Shown one piece after another: positions 47,554 to 58,098 of a stretch of DNA of 64,000 nucleotides. Source of the stretch: Spizellomyces punctatus DAOM BR117 (taxonomy: Eukaryota; Chytridiomycota; Chytridiomycetes; Spizellomycetales; Spizellomycetaceae); contig NW_015971538.1 of NCBI RefSeq assembly GCF_000182565.1, positions 1,856,983 to 1,920,982 on the forward strand, read 5' to 3'. The position numbers and the translations under genes are program-made. Every line of letters starts with the position of its first letter. The first letter of the stretch is position 1. The notes beneath the pieces were generated by a model, which saw only the letters and a list, made by a program, of their open reading frames with translations, searched no databases and was not told the origin of the DNA.

Positions 47554-48330
47554 AGCCGAAGATACCCTTCAAGAGGAAATGCAGCGAGTAGCAATTGAGA
47601 ACCCGATGGGTGGACAACTGGAGGTTGCTGTGCAATCGTGTACATAGTTGTGTGCTGCATGTCATCAGGGGGTGTTGTTCTGCGAACGGGAAGGTGGTCA
47701 TTGGAAGGTCGTTTAGTTCTAGTTTGCACACTCCTTTTTTCACCCATCTTTTTTTTATTTTTTCGCGAGTCTTCTTACCCGCGCTTGGTTTTTTCATTGC
47801 ATCATGTTTTTGTTCTTTTGAGTCTTCCTCTGGGTCCCTTTGTTATCTTGTATCTCTGACTGGAGGGTATTTCTGTCTTAGAGTAGGCTATTATCGTGTA
47901 TTTTGTTTTCCGTTTTCGTTAGCAGCAGCGAAAAATATGAGTAGGAGATGAAGCACAATATCGTCTGTCCCTTTTTCAATTGATTTTGGCAATTTTGTCC
48001 TACTTGCAAGTGGGAGGTCGATGGCAGGACACTTCTGGTAGTTGGAGCGCTAAAATCGCAAAGATGCCTAATGAGCCAGCGCTGGTGACTAGTAAGCAAT
48101 AATTGCATGCAAAACTATCCAGTGATGTTTGCAGAGAATAAGGGTGATTACTATCACCAGCAATAAAAGCCTCCAAAAAATACATTTACACCTACAAACT
48201 CAATTAAAAAGTAACAATCAAAGAGCTCCTACACTACATCATACACGAGTGTCATACACTGAACGCAATCTCTCCTGTTCAAAATCCTGTCCATGAATTG
48301 AAAGACAGTCAAAGTGTCACATTCAAACGT
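47554..48330. other. Tail-to-tail intergenic region, PAB1/SET3-like
   Basis: This is T-rich 3' sequence following PAB1, then AT-rich sequence. PAB1 and the SET-domain gene converge here. Open frames on the minus strand near 47387-47797 are antisense to the PAB1 end and have no recognised content. Confidence 0.5.
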
Positions 48331-51300
48331 TTACTCTCCTCTCCTCCCATAGTCAGGCCGATAACTCCGTCCCTGTCGCTCCCAAAACTCCTGCTTACTC
48401 ATCACCCGTTCCGCAGGCCATGTCTTACTTGGAACTCGACTGGATGCGTTCGCGTACCCACTAGGTGAGTGTACGGTAGGAGTCGTAGAATCGCGTTCGT
48501 ACCGGCGTTCTCGTGGATCACGACCCCGGTCGCGTTCTTTTTCGCGATCACCTCCTTCTTGGTCGGGGCGATAGGATCTTTCTGGAGGGTACTCGGATCT
48601 ATATGTCGCTGAACTACGGTACTCTGGACGATAGGTTGAAGCCGGAGGTCGATACCCAGCGGAAGGAGGACGGCTAAATTGTTCATTGCGCTCGCGATCT
48701 TCGCCATCGTACCGCTCACTTTTACGCGTGCCTTCCATGCTTCCATCGCGCGATCCTCCTGATCCGATCGTCCGAGTACGAGAGCGTGATCGTGGTGTAC
48801 TCCCATCCTTCTGGCTGCGCGATGCAGAAGGCGATCTCGACGTTGTACGGGAATGGATGGAAGATTGGAGTGTTGCGGTGTACGAGACGTTGGCATTTGA
48901 CTCACTCTCTCGTAGTCTAGGCCTCGAGCGAGATCTGGACCGAGAATGTCGAGACACAGGTGTTCTCGCCCTTGGGGTCCCCGAGCGGGATCGAACATCG
49001 TGATTCGGCACCACCGATGACCCATACCAGTCGTCGTGTCCTCGCTCCTGCCCATTGAGACTTGATGACTCAGCCTTCGTTTTAATACCCTCTAGGGAGC
49101 TGCCTCGTCTTCTCGGACTCCTCGTTCTTCGCCGATCCTCAAGATTGTCTACGTCAGACGGATGCTCTGGGTCGTACGGCGTTGAAACATCAGCTTCGAT
49201 GCATGCACCTTCCACACTCTTCGTAAGAGAGTACCTCCGTCCGTTGTCCAATGGCGCGTAGTCAGCCTGCTTTTCAATCCCACTCTCCCGAGGAGATGCA
49301 AACCCTGATGATCGTCGCCGTGAGGCGCTATCAGGAACGGGGGATGGTGCTGGGAGAGGGCGCGCAGAACGAGGGCTAATGGTTGGCTCTCGGCTACCAT
49401 CAGAGGTGTGAAGAGACGACATTCGCCCGTCGTCCATCCACGCACCACCTGGCGTTAGACTACCGCCCCTGTCTTTGCGCAAGGGGGGTGGTGGAGGAGG
49501 CGGGGGCAACCGTTCCCGTTCCCGTTCCCGATCATAGATTCGATTATCTTCATATTCTCTTCCGGGTGCTTTACTGTTTCTCACATCTCTCTGCCGCTCC
49601 CGCTCCCAGAGCTCTCTTTCCCAATCGCGTGAACGATTTTGATCCCTCTCCCACTCCCGTCGATCCCAGTCTCTCTCCCGCCCTCGTTCCCAATCCAGTC
49701 GCTCTCGCTCCCGTTCAGGATCCCTCTCTCGGTCGTAGTCGTATCCACTCAACATAGATTGAGGTCCCCCAACGCTGTTAATACCTGACTTTGGACCTGG
49801 GTGTGCTGCATGTCGATCATAGTACTCTCGCGGAGCCTGAGAGTATCTGGGGGGTGGCCCAGGTCGTCTGTAGTGATGTGGAGGGGGTCGAGTGGAGTAT
49901 CCACCAGCAATACCGTCCATATGCGGTGGTGGGGGCCGTTCGGTTGGTGGCGGAGGACGGTCCATGCGCTCCAGTGGAGGATGCCCTCGGTCGGGGGCAT
50001 AGTATCCACTATACCCACCATATCCCGGATACGAAGGTCGCCGTGACGGGTAAGGAGGAGGTGGTGGTGGGAGTGCCGACGGAGGATGATAAGTAGAGTA
50101 CATTCCGGGTTGATATGCCGGTGGATTAACGGATTTCGCGGGTGACTGTAGAGACGAAGGAGCGGGCGGCGGCTGTAACTGAGGTGGCGATCGCGGTGCA
50201 GGATGCGGCCCCTGACTACTGGTTGAAGCTATTAGCGGGGTCGATGACGGTAGAGGTGGTGTCATCTCGCGCTTTCGCGTGCGCTCGGAACTTTCGGAAA
50301 TTGTCGCACGTCGTTCCAATGAGCCTTCCAATTCGGGGTTTTCCGCAAACGCAGTAGCGGCGATTGAGGAATTGCTGGCACGTTGCTCAAGGCTATTTCC
50401 AGTGTCCAGCTTATCCGATACTTCTGTCGCTACAGACAGTGCCTTCATTCCAACCTCTTTTTGAACACCAAAGATAGAAGCAAGTCCCGAAGTGGGAAAC
50501 TTCGGAAACTGACCATCGCTGCGGGACTCACTCGCCGAAGAGCTTGACAGGTCGGATGTCATCACATCGTCACTTTTGCGGGAGTTTACAGCACGCTGCT
50601 CACAGACTGTCATATGTTCTACCGTGACCTGTCTGGTCAAACTTTTCGTATCATCCAGCTTGCCCTCCGGAAGGGATGTTCCAACGCTGGCACTCTTGCT
50701 CACCGCCTCTTCATTGGATTTATCCATCTTCGGAAAAGGATACTCTTGCATAACAGAAGAGTTACCTGTAGTTGATTCCGGGATGGATGGAGTAGAGGGC
50801 GCAGAAGAAGCCATAAGCCTTTTCTTTGCCATAAATTCCTGAAGGGAGACTTTACGTATTACACCTGGCGTTGCAGCTGGTGTAGCTGGGGTGTCTGGAG
50901 ACGAGGATGTTGAGGACACGGTCTGCCCCTTTGCAATTTCATTGTCAGGGGCTTGCTTGCTTAGTGCGGTAGAAGAGCTGACTGCGCCAGTGTCAACGGA
51001 CCCATTGGATGTCTCCGACACCTCAATCTTTTGCCTTTTAGAACCATTCAAACCCTCATTGTTAGCTCCCTCAACCCGCAACGGTGGTGGAGACTCGGAA
51101 AGTTTGCGTTTCATATTGTCTGGCTCGTGTGTGACCTCCTCAGTGGCAGGTTCGTCGAAACTTTGTTCGATCTCATCTCTCGCCGCCTGTGTTGCCCGAT
51201 CAGCCTCTACTTCTTGTTCTTTCGCCTTAGCCTCCCTCGCTTCCTCTTGCGCAAAGATCCAGGCCTTGAATCCTCCTCGACGTGGCATTGGACTAGGGGA

Positions 51301-53154
51301 CGGGAGGTCTGGTGACACTTTTTGCCGCTTTAGGGCTCCACCGGTCGAATGTTCATTTTGTCGCATCTCCCTAGGCTCAGAAACTACAACGGTCTCGTCC
51401 GCATTGTCTCTGCGTCGCTTTCGGTTGAGAGACTCCGCTTCGCGAGGATGTTCTGCCTCGTCCACTGATGTTCCACCAGATTTAGTCCGGGCTCTCTTTT
51501 CCTGTCGCATCCTTTTCTGTTGAGCCTCCCGCTCCATTCGCTCAATTCTTGCTAATTGATCTTGTAGCTTCTTCTCCTCCCGAGACAGTCGTTTTCCGCT
51601 GCTCGAAGCTGCGAACAAATCGAGTTCTCCACCGTGTGTCTGATTATCAGGCGTGGCAGGAATATCTGGTACCACACGTTCCTCACGGTCTTCCTCTATC
51701 TCATCCTCACTTCGGAAATCCTGCCCATTTTTCCCCTTGCGTGATCCACTCTTACGCCGTCTCCTTCCACCCTTGAGTAGAGTCTCCTCGGGTTCTCCGT
51801 TGATGATCCGCTCGTGCAATTCCACTCCTTTCGCAACGAGACATGCATCTAAATCTTCACATATGCAGGGATATCCAATCCAGCCAGTGGCTCCTTTCCC
51901 AAGTACAATCTCTTCCGCGGGTCCCACTCGTTTGGTCGTGAAGATTGCAAGCATAATCTTCTCGTTCAAAGTCAGCCCGCTGCCATCTTCAACTAAAGGT
52001 TCGTCAGTCTCATCATCATTTTCCTCATATACCGTTACACTTCTCAGATGAGCATTGCATTTTGATGACATGGCATCGTCCCCTCCACACCAGTATCTGA
52101 CATAACGACCACCTCGTTCACCCCATTCTCTAGCATCCACTGCTAACGGTTGGTCGCCCATTCGCAGGGCATGAGCAGGATGTGCAAATACAAATGGCGG
52201 CGCTAGGACACAATTATCAACTTCCAGAAGATCCAATCCTTTCGCTTTTTCTAAATTTTCCTTGCCGGAAAGAGCTCCTTTGATATCTGTCACATAGGTG
52301 TTTGCAGGAATATCGACCGTGGCGAAAAGAGCAAATCGCCTAACACCTGATACAGGGTTCGGGGGTAAAGGGTCCCAAACAGCTACCGGAATTTGATCCA
52401 GCAGCCAGTCAACCGAGAGCGGCACTAGAGCTCCAGTATCAAGGTCCGTGTTGCTCTCCCGTCGAGATTTGAACTCATTACTTTGTCTCCAGTCGCTCCA
52501 AACGTGTTCTATGTGTGTGCCAATATGTGTACTCGCAAATCGGGGGAATGAGAGCTCTCCAAACTTTGACGAGTGAGAGTAATATTCGGCTTCATATGCC
52601 GTTCCAGGTTTTGGTGCGTCGTTTTCGTCCTCGTCCGCTTTCAAGTGTCCGTCTCTATTGGACTGTGGTGTGCCAACTGTACCCGTTACCGTCGGTCGCC
52701 CCTTTCGGCGTCTTCGCACTTCTGGAGGACTTGCGTTGGCAATGCTACTTGGCTTTGCTCGAACTTTTATTCTGTTCCTCGCTTGTTTCTCAAGTCTGGA
52801 ATCCGGCTTATCTCCTTCCTTCCGCTTTTTTGGTGAACATTTTTCCTGTCCATCCTTCCTGTTGCCACCTCCCCTACCTTTCCCTCTATTCTTCCGTTCT
52901 CTTCTTCGTTTCTGAAGCTCGACGGCACCGGCCACATCCAACTCTCGAGGGTCACACGCATCGCAAAAGTACACATCGGGAACATGTCGGTGATCGACTC
53001 CAACACACACCATGTGTTGCCACACTCCACACTTGTCACAAGCGATGGTATTCCCGTCATCGTCAGTGAATCCACAAATGCAGCGGATCTCTTCGTCATC
53101 CTCCACTATTTCGTCCTCGGTTCCAATGCCTTCCTCGTCTTCCTCCTTGCTCAT
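48331..53154 (-). CDS. Set3/KMT2E-like PHD-SET chromatin protein
   Basis: A single uninterrupted frame of 1607 codons. After an acidic start, a PHD finger spans residues about 23-69 with the C4HC3 ligands (C25, C27, C39, C42, H47, C50, C64, C67). W45 lies in CGVWQHMVC and the [10 protein letters not shown] motif is present, as in H3K4me3 readers of the Set3/MLL5 group. A SET-like domain lies near residues 260-450 ([51 protein letters not shown]). In this group SET is usually divergent and catalytically inactive. The remaining residues, over 1000, are disordered: Ser/Glu-rich, then Pro/Tyr-rich, then Arg/Asp/Glu-repeat (RERDWDR-like) and Arg-Ser stretches. The likely role is scaffold of a Set3C-type histone deacetylase complex. 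The tail is much richer in RE/RS repeats than expected. It is divergent from the dehydrogenase gene. Confidence 0.88.
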   Translation of the reverse strand: MSKEEDEEGIGTEDEIVEDDEEIRCICGFTDDDGNTIACDKCGVWQHMVCVGVDHRHVPDVYFCDACDPRELDVAGAVELQKRRRERKNRGKGRGGGNRKDGQEKCSPKKRKEGDKPDSRLEKQARNRIKVRAKPSSIANASPPEVRRRRKGRPTVTGTVGTPQSNRDGHLKADEDENDAPKPGTAYEAEYYSHSSKFGELSFPRFASTHIGTHIEHVWSDWRQSNEFKSRRESNTDLDTGALVPLSVDWLLDQIPVAVWDPLPPNPVSGVRRFALFATVDIPANTYVTDIKGALSGKENLEKAKGLDLLEVDNCVLAPPFVFAHPAHALRMGDQPLAVDAREWGERGGRYVRYWCGGDDAMSSKCNAHLRSVTVYEENDDETDEPLVEDGSGLTLNEKIMLAIFTTKRVGPAEEIVLGKGATGWIGYPCICEDLDACLVAKGVELHERIINGEPEETLLKGGRRRRKSGSRKGKNGQDFRSEDEIEEDREERVVPDIPATPDNQTHGGELDLFAASSSGKRLSREEKKLQDQLARIERMEREAQQKRMRQEKRARTKSGGTSVDEAEHPREAESLNRKRRRDNADETVVVSEPREMRQNEHSTGGALKRQKVSPDLPSPSPMPRRGGFKAWIFAQEEAREAKAKEQEVEADRATQAARDEIEQSFDEPATEEVTHEPDNMKRKLSESPPPLRVEGANNEGLNGSKRQKIEVSETSNGSVDTGAVSSSTALSKQAPDNEIAKGQTVSSTSSSPDTPATPAATPGVIRKVSLQEFMAKKRLMASSAPSTPSIPESTTGNSSVMQEYPFPKMDKSNEEAVSKSASVGTSLPEGKLDDTKSLTRQVTVEHMTVCEQRAVNSRKSDDVMTSDLSSSSASESRSDGQFPKFPTSGLASIFGVQKEVGMKALSVATEVSDKLDTGNSLEQRASNSSIAATAFAENPELEGSLERRATISESSERTRKREMTPPLPSSTPLIASTSSQGPHPAPRSPPQLQPPPAPSSLQSPAKSVNPPAYQPGMYSTYHPPSALPPPPPPYPSRRPSYPGYGGYSGYYAPDRGHPPLERMDRPPPPTERPPPPHMDGIAGGYSTRPPPHHYRRPGPPPRYSQAPREYYDRHAAHPGPKSGINSVGGPQSMLSGYDYDRERDPERERERLDWERGRERDWDRREWERDQNRSRDWERELWERERQRDVRNSKAPGREYEDNRIYDRERERERLPPPPPPPPLRKDRGGSLTPGGAWMDDGRMSSLHTSDGSREPTISPRSARPLPAPSPVPDSASRRRSSGFASPRESGIEKQADYAPLDNGRRYSLTKSVEGACIEADVSTPYDPEHPSDVDNLEDRRRTRSPRRRGSSLEGIKTKAESSSLNGQERGHDDWYGSSVVPNHDVRSRSGTPRARTPVSRHSRSRSRSRPRLRESESNANVSYTATLQSSIHSRTTSRSPSASRSQKDGSTPRSRSRTRTIGSGGSRDGSMEGTRKSERYDGEDRERNEQFSRPPSAGYRPPASTYRPEYRSSATYRSEYPPERSYRPDQEGGDREKERDRGRDPRERRYERDSTTPTVHSPSGYANASSRVPSKTWPAERVMSKQEFWERQGRSYRPDYGRRGE

Positions 53155-53604
53155 GATTGCGTACGGATTGTTAGAGCTGATTTCGAAGAATGCTTTGCGA
53201 TAAGACGGTTGGCTGTGCGACGAGGCGTCGAACTGACAAAGTGAGACCGTCAGTGCGAAACCTTCAGCACACCTTAGTAGCTCTTCCGCAGATGGAGAAA
53301 CCCGATAGGACGCTTGCCGATCTACTCCTCAGAGTCGCCTCAGGAAGCAGCGAAGCGTCAGAGATAGTATCACAGGTCATGAAACGTCGTCCTCCAATAC
53401 GTCTCTTCAACGGGGCACTTCGGAATTGACAGTGTTCAATGATTCTTTTCCGCCTCCTTTTCTGGGTGCGACTACGCATGAGTGCACGAGCCTCCACTCC
53501 CGCGCCACACAGGAACGTCATTAGACTATGACCAATAAACATGCAGGGCGCAGTGTGGCGCGACATGCTGCGCGACTTGGGACAGGATGATTGTGTTCGT
53601 TCAG
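53155..53604. promoter_or_regulatory. Divergent promoter SET3-like/SDR
   Basis: A 450-bp interval between opposed starts. A short frame on each strand is open but without family content. No TATA box or repeated element was noticed. Confidence 0.45.
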
Positions 53605-54662
53605 ATGTCAACCACGCAGCAAATGGAGACTAGGTATTGCATGATTACTGGAGGAAATACTGGCCTGGGCTACGCATGCGCAAGAAAACTCTTGGCAACA
53701 GGAAACTATTACATTACCCTAGGTGATAAAGTCAGATAATGAATTGTTGCGCTGGTCACCAACCCCCGCACATGCAGCTTGCAGGACTGCAGATAAAGCG
53801 CAGCGAGCTGTACAAAATCTCAAAACTGAGAACCCATCATGCGCCCACCTCATTGAATACCTCACATGTGACTTGTCTTCTCCAGAAAGCATTCATTCGT
53901 TTGTGAGATCCTATAAGGAACTAGGATTCCCGCTGCACGTCCTCCTAAACAATGCCGGTGTTTACCCAGGCTCAAAAAGGGAGACCACAGAGCACGGGAC
54001 AGAGCTAGCCTTTGCGGTGAACCATCTAGGGCACTTTTTGTTGACAAGTTTGCTCTTGGATTTGTTGGAAGCTTCGGGGACAGGTCGAATAGTGAATGTT
54101 TCTTCAGAATTGCATAGAGGTGTGTTAAAAACTTGTCAACTGCTGAAACATGTCCACCAATTGCTCGGAACTACGATACAGGGGCCCCATCATCACCGGA
54201 ATTTCCACCAACACCAGAAGAATACACCGCGAAAACCGCATACGCGACATCTAAACTAGCGAACATCCTCTTCACCTACGCCTTAAGCCCACGCCTCAAA
54301 ACTACGACCGTAAATTCCTGCAGCCCCGGCTGGATACCATCCACCGAGCTCTCTCGTCATGCCCCCTTCCCTGCTCGTTGGATTATGCAGACGATTCTCC
54401 CTTACCTCCCGGTGGCGAGAACTGTGGAACAGGGAGCAGTAGTCTGTTGTCGATTGGTGATGGATGAAGATATAAGGGGGGTTACGGGGAAATATATGGG
54501 CAAGGATGGGGAGTGGATTCCAAGTTCTGAACAGAGCTATGATGTAAATATGGTACGTCTTCAGGTATGCATCTGTTTCGTGGCTGTAGTTAACGATTTG
54601 ATGAACAGCAAAAGCGTTTATGGGAGGTCAGCTCCGAATTGCAATTGCGAGGTCTGTGGTAA
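53605..54662 (+). CDS. Short-chain dehydrogenase/reductase (retinol-dehydrogenase-like)
   Basis: Four exons (53605-53722, 53778-54119, 54182-54552, 54609-54662) join in frame to 294 residues. The cofactor motif is TGGNTGLG, followed by a CRT motif (ACRTADKAQ, formed across the first intron) that favours NADP(H). LLNNAGVY, NVSSE and the catalytic YATSK motif follow, the last with the usual Ser-Tyr-Lys spacing. The C-terminus KRLWEVSSELQLRGLW is produced by the last splice and is typical of the RDH/WWOX-like SDR subgroup. An alternative in-frame Met lies 18 nt downstream of the chosen start. The substrate cannot be told from sequence. There is no membrane anchor, so a soluble carbonyl or lipid-aldehyde reductase is plausible. 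Confidence 0.92.
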
Positions 54663-55139
54663 TAAGAGTCGCTGGCAACAACCAGGGAAGGCACTTGGTT
54701 AGGGCATGGGCCTGATCCTACAAGGTTGCGATGTTACAGTTAGCAGCAGATTTGCGGTCGTCCACGAGCACCCCGTGGGGATTCTTCTTTGATAACAAAC
54801 AATAAGATGACTCTGACTTTGTTATTAGGCAGTATTTCCTTATTTCACGGACAACCGACGATATGAGACATGTCTCCTTTATTGGAGTTGGAAGAGAGGC
54901 TAATGACGGCGACATACGTAATGGAGCCGTTAAAGCATTAGAGGATCAACGAAGCTGTTCCCTTTCAGGAGGAGAGATTCAAGAAAACAAAAAAATCTCT
55001 GCTCGACCGTGAGGAACCATTGCAATCACAGACTCAGCGGACCTCACAAGCCCTCATTGTTCACCATCTATTCAACTAATTATGACTCTAACAAAAACGT
55101 ACGAGGCTATTCTTATCTATCTTCTCTTATAAGATGCGG
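54663..55139. other. Tail-to-tail intergenic region, SDR/GH5
   Basis: 3' regions of two convergent genes. No coding signal or repeat was recognised. Confidence 0.5.
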
Positions 55140-57255
55140 TCAAGTTCTGGAGACTGTGACAGTTACCTTTGCCCCGGGTCGTCCTGGCTGCTCCCGCACT
55201 ACATGGATGAACCCATCCTTTGCTCCTTCGTTTGGCTGTAGAACACGGAAGCCTGCAGAAGCACTCTGCACAGCAGCGCTGTATCCAGACGGGTAATGGC
55301 GTGGAGAATTGACACGAATTTCAGTGGGATGAATGGTACCATCGCTGACGAACGTGAGAGTGAACAACCCGGTTTTGTCGTCAAACGACATTGAAAGCGG
55401 GATGCCTGCGATTGCGGTCGCGTAGGTGCGACTGTATACCTCGGCCATGTCCGGTCGGACGAGCCCGGTCTCCGGATCCCGGATGCCATTGTTGGTGCCA
55501 GTGATCTACGATCCAAAGACATCAAACGGATGTAGAACCAAGTAAATCATGTCCACGCCACGTACAGGTATGTAATCCGTGTACTCCCATCCAGTGTAGG
55601 AGAAAAAGTATTTGTCAGCGAGTCGGGAAACATCTCGGATGTACTCGATGTTCCCGCCTGACGATGGAGAGTATGTGTTGAATAATAGAGCAACCGCTGC
55701 AATCAATCACTGCTGTCGCTATTACCATTTTTCCATCCCATTTCAAACTAAAGGTGGACAGTAGATAGAGGTTAGATATTGCTCCCAACCGACATCCGCC
55801 GCACGATGGAATGCATTTAAGCAGAAGACAAGTCTAGGTAAAGCACTCCTAAACATACCTCGGTTAGCATTCCCCCACTTTGAAGGCGCAACATATCCAG
55901 AGACCGCTCGACGAAGGTAGCCTAATCAAAGTTCACCCAGCTTTGAATGTGAAAACTGAAGCCTCCTTTCCGATCGAACCTTACATTAAGATTAAAGAGC
56001 TGCGGAGGTTGGTAGTGGTGGAACTGCAGGGACCGAGAGGGACAATATCAACATGACCGTAGCCAGTAGCAGAACAGAAGAGAGAGCAACCCACCGACAG
56101 CACAGATTTTGAGGCATACTGGGTACCCCCGGGCGCATGGGTAAATCCTACCACAAAATTGTCCCATGTCACAGATTCGAAGAAAATCATTGCGTTGGGA
56201 TCAACGGATCTGATGGCCGTGGCTATAACGTCGTAGAAATTCTGTAGATTCATTCTGTCGGCAACCCCAGGTACGAGAAGCCCGGGATTGGAAACAACAT
56301 CTACAACCTGCAGCATCAGCAAAATTGAAAGAGGAGCACCACATCCCATGCATGCATTCACATACTCCCGGCCCATGGCTCGTTTATAAGATCGTATCCA
56401 AGGATATTCTTGAATGGTAAAAATGTCTGGGCGACAAGCTTCCAATAATTCGCAAAGGAGTCTCGTAGCCCATCATAGTTATCATATAGTCGTTGGTAGG
56501 CTGTGCCCGCAGCATATGAGAACTGAAGTTTATCATAATAATGCTTGCCACAGTCCTCTGGTGTAGGAACACCATTCTCTTGGAGTTTGTAAGGCCGGGC
56601 CTCAATGGGCACGGGGAATCCCAGTAGGTTAAGCGGGGAATGCGCGGGTTGCGCTGCCCATAAAGGTACGCCCTCCCCACAGAATTTTTCGCTGAGGCCA
56701 TCCTGATGAAAGTCGAGAAGGACGTAGATGCCCGCATCCGAACATCTCTGGACGATGGTCTTCATCACCTCTAGGTACGTATAGTTATACTGGCCCCGCA
56801 CAGGCTCCACACCAGGCCACATTATCCCTGAGTTCGCGACAAATAGAGTCGACGATTTAGATCTAGGTGTGCCATTCCGCCATGCAAAGGAAGAGCGCAC
56901 AACACACCGAGGCGAATTGCAGTGACACCATGCGAAGCCAGAATGTCAATGTCATCTTGATTGAAAGACCATCGGGGCAAGGCCTCCGGACTGATGTCAG
57001 GATGCCATGGAGCACCTTTGTAGACGACATTTGTGCCACTAATAATTGCATTTTAAGTCTTGTCAACCTCAACATAATATATGCATGTCATTTTGGAAAT
57101 CCGATATCATACTGAAAAATGCGGGATCTCCCAAGTTCGTCTACGAAAAGTGGACCCTTGGTGGAGACGATTCTTGTTGGCACCGACTGAGGAGGGATGT
57201 CAATGGCCGTCACACCCAGCAAGACGGCCAAGGCGACGGTGATGCTGAATCGCAT
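55140..57255 (-). CDS. Secreted endoglycoceramidase-like glycoside hydrolase (GH5)
   Basis: Nine minus-strand exons (57255-57113, 57038-56908, 56827-56366, 56300-56095, 56023-55985, 55921-55859, 55747-55726, 55657-55566, 55505-55140) join in phase to 507 residues. A signal peptide (MRFSITVALAVLLGVTAI) is followed by FHGTNVVYKGAPWHPD and IRLGIMWPGVEP. The general acid/base Glu lies in LINEPWAGNVVSNPGLL (near residue 242). The nucleophile Glu is at residue 348 in GGMLTE, exactly at an exon end; a 22-nt exon then supplies FEMGWKN. A C-terminal beta-sandwich segment (RPDMAEVYSRTYATAIAG, LTFVSDGTIHPTEI) is typical of endoglycoceramidases. These release oligosaccharide from glycosphingolipids. Here the enzyme would act on host or fungal glucosylceramides outside the cell. 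Substrate specificity is inferred. It shares its promoter interval with the PhoX-like gene. Confidence 0.88.
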
Positions 57256-57830
57256 GACAGGCTCGGCTGTCCTTTTGGACCGGGCGACCCCAACGTCCAG
57301 CAGGATTTAAATTCCCCCTTCCCATCGCCGTCAAAACGCAAAAAAGAAAAAAATTGCTGTCGCGGCGTGTACAAGGTGCCATTGTAAGAATGCTGTGGAC
57401 AGCATCAGTCTTGCAACTTGTACGTGATCACCGGACATTCGCAAGTAGCGATGAGCCACACTGGTCCTCTGCATCATATCCTTGTAGAGTATACAAGTAT
57501 ATCACACGGTTTTTACATGAACGACATCTGTGTATACCTCATGACAAAGTCTTTGGCATGTCAAGACTCTAGTGGAAACAGCAAACTCCAATTTGCAGCA
57601 CAAGCAGGAACGCTGTTCTGAACATGCGCTAGAAACAACCACCATAGATTGCTACATCGTCTGCATGTTTGAAAAGCCTTTTGCTCTTCTCGTCTTGTTA
57701 ATGCGTGCTTTTTCCAAGGCTGTCCCCAAAATTTCCTGCTTTTTGTGCGCTAATAGGGCGCGGACTGCGTGCTTGCTTGCTTTTTTCCTTGTTTGCGCTC
57801 GATTCTGGTAAATCCTATTCACGATAAGGT

Positions 57831-57842
57831 TCCGCACGTGCA
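57831..57842 (+). promoter_or_regulatory. CACGTG box 1 (TCCGCACGTGCA)
   Basis: First of two identical 12-mers. Its palindromic core CACGTG is the recognition site of Pho4/NUC-1-type bHLH activators. It lies 257 nt before the PhoX-like ATG. Confidence 0.6.
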
Positions 57843-57941
57843 GGCAAGCGTGCTAGTTCAGAGACTGTCCAAGTCGTCGGCATGTTAGTCGATGGTGTGC
57901 GCTTGCATCACCGAACAACGCACTTTAAAAACTCTAATTTG

Positions 57942-57953
57942 TCCGCACGTGCA
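57942..57953 (+). promoter_or_regulatory. CACGTG box 2 (TCCGCACGTGCA)
   Basis: Second copy of the same 12-mer, 111 nt downstream of the first and 54 nt upstream of the TATA box, as expected for an upstream activating element. Confidence 0.6.
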
Positions 57954-58006
57954 TAAACCTTTGTTAGCTAGCAAAAAGACTAGAGGAAATGGGGGCGGAT
58001 TATAGC

Positions 58007-58014
58007 TATAAAAG
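58007..58014 (+). promoter_or_regulatory. TATA box of PhoX-like gene
   Basis: TATAAAAG, a near-consensus TATA element, lies 85 nt before the ATG in a GC-richer setting (GCTATAAAAGCCC). It marks an inducible-type promoter. Confidence 0.75.
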
Positions 58015-58098
58015 CCCACCCCCCTTTGTTTGTTCATGGCAGTCCAGATCTCATTCTCATCTACCCGCCTCTAACCTTTCAGGTCAAAGGCTGCTCCA

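Larger units (their letters stand above)
57256..58098. promoter_or_regulatory. Divergent promoter GH5/PhoX-like with paired E-boxes
   Basis: An 840-bp interval between two divergently transcribed genes for secreted hydrolases. It contains two identical 12-bp CACGTG sites and a TATA box on the PhoX side (listed separately). No open frame with family content is present. Confidence 0.6.

Noticed and set aside
55658-55725. Apparent 29-nt intron or frameshift in the GH5 gene
   Set aside because: Using the next acceptor (CGTCAG) gives an ordinary 68-nt intron, keeps the frame (WKNGGNIEY) and removes the anomaly.
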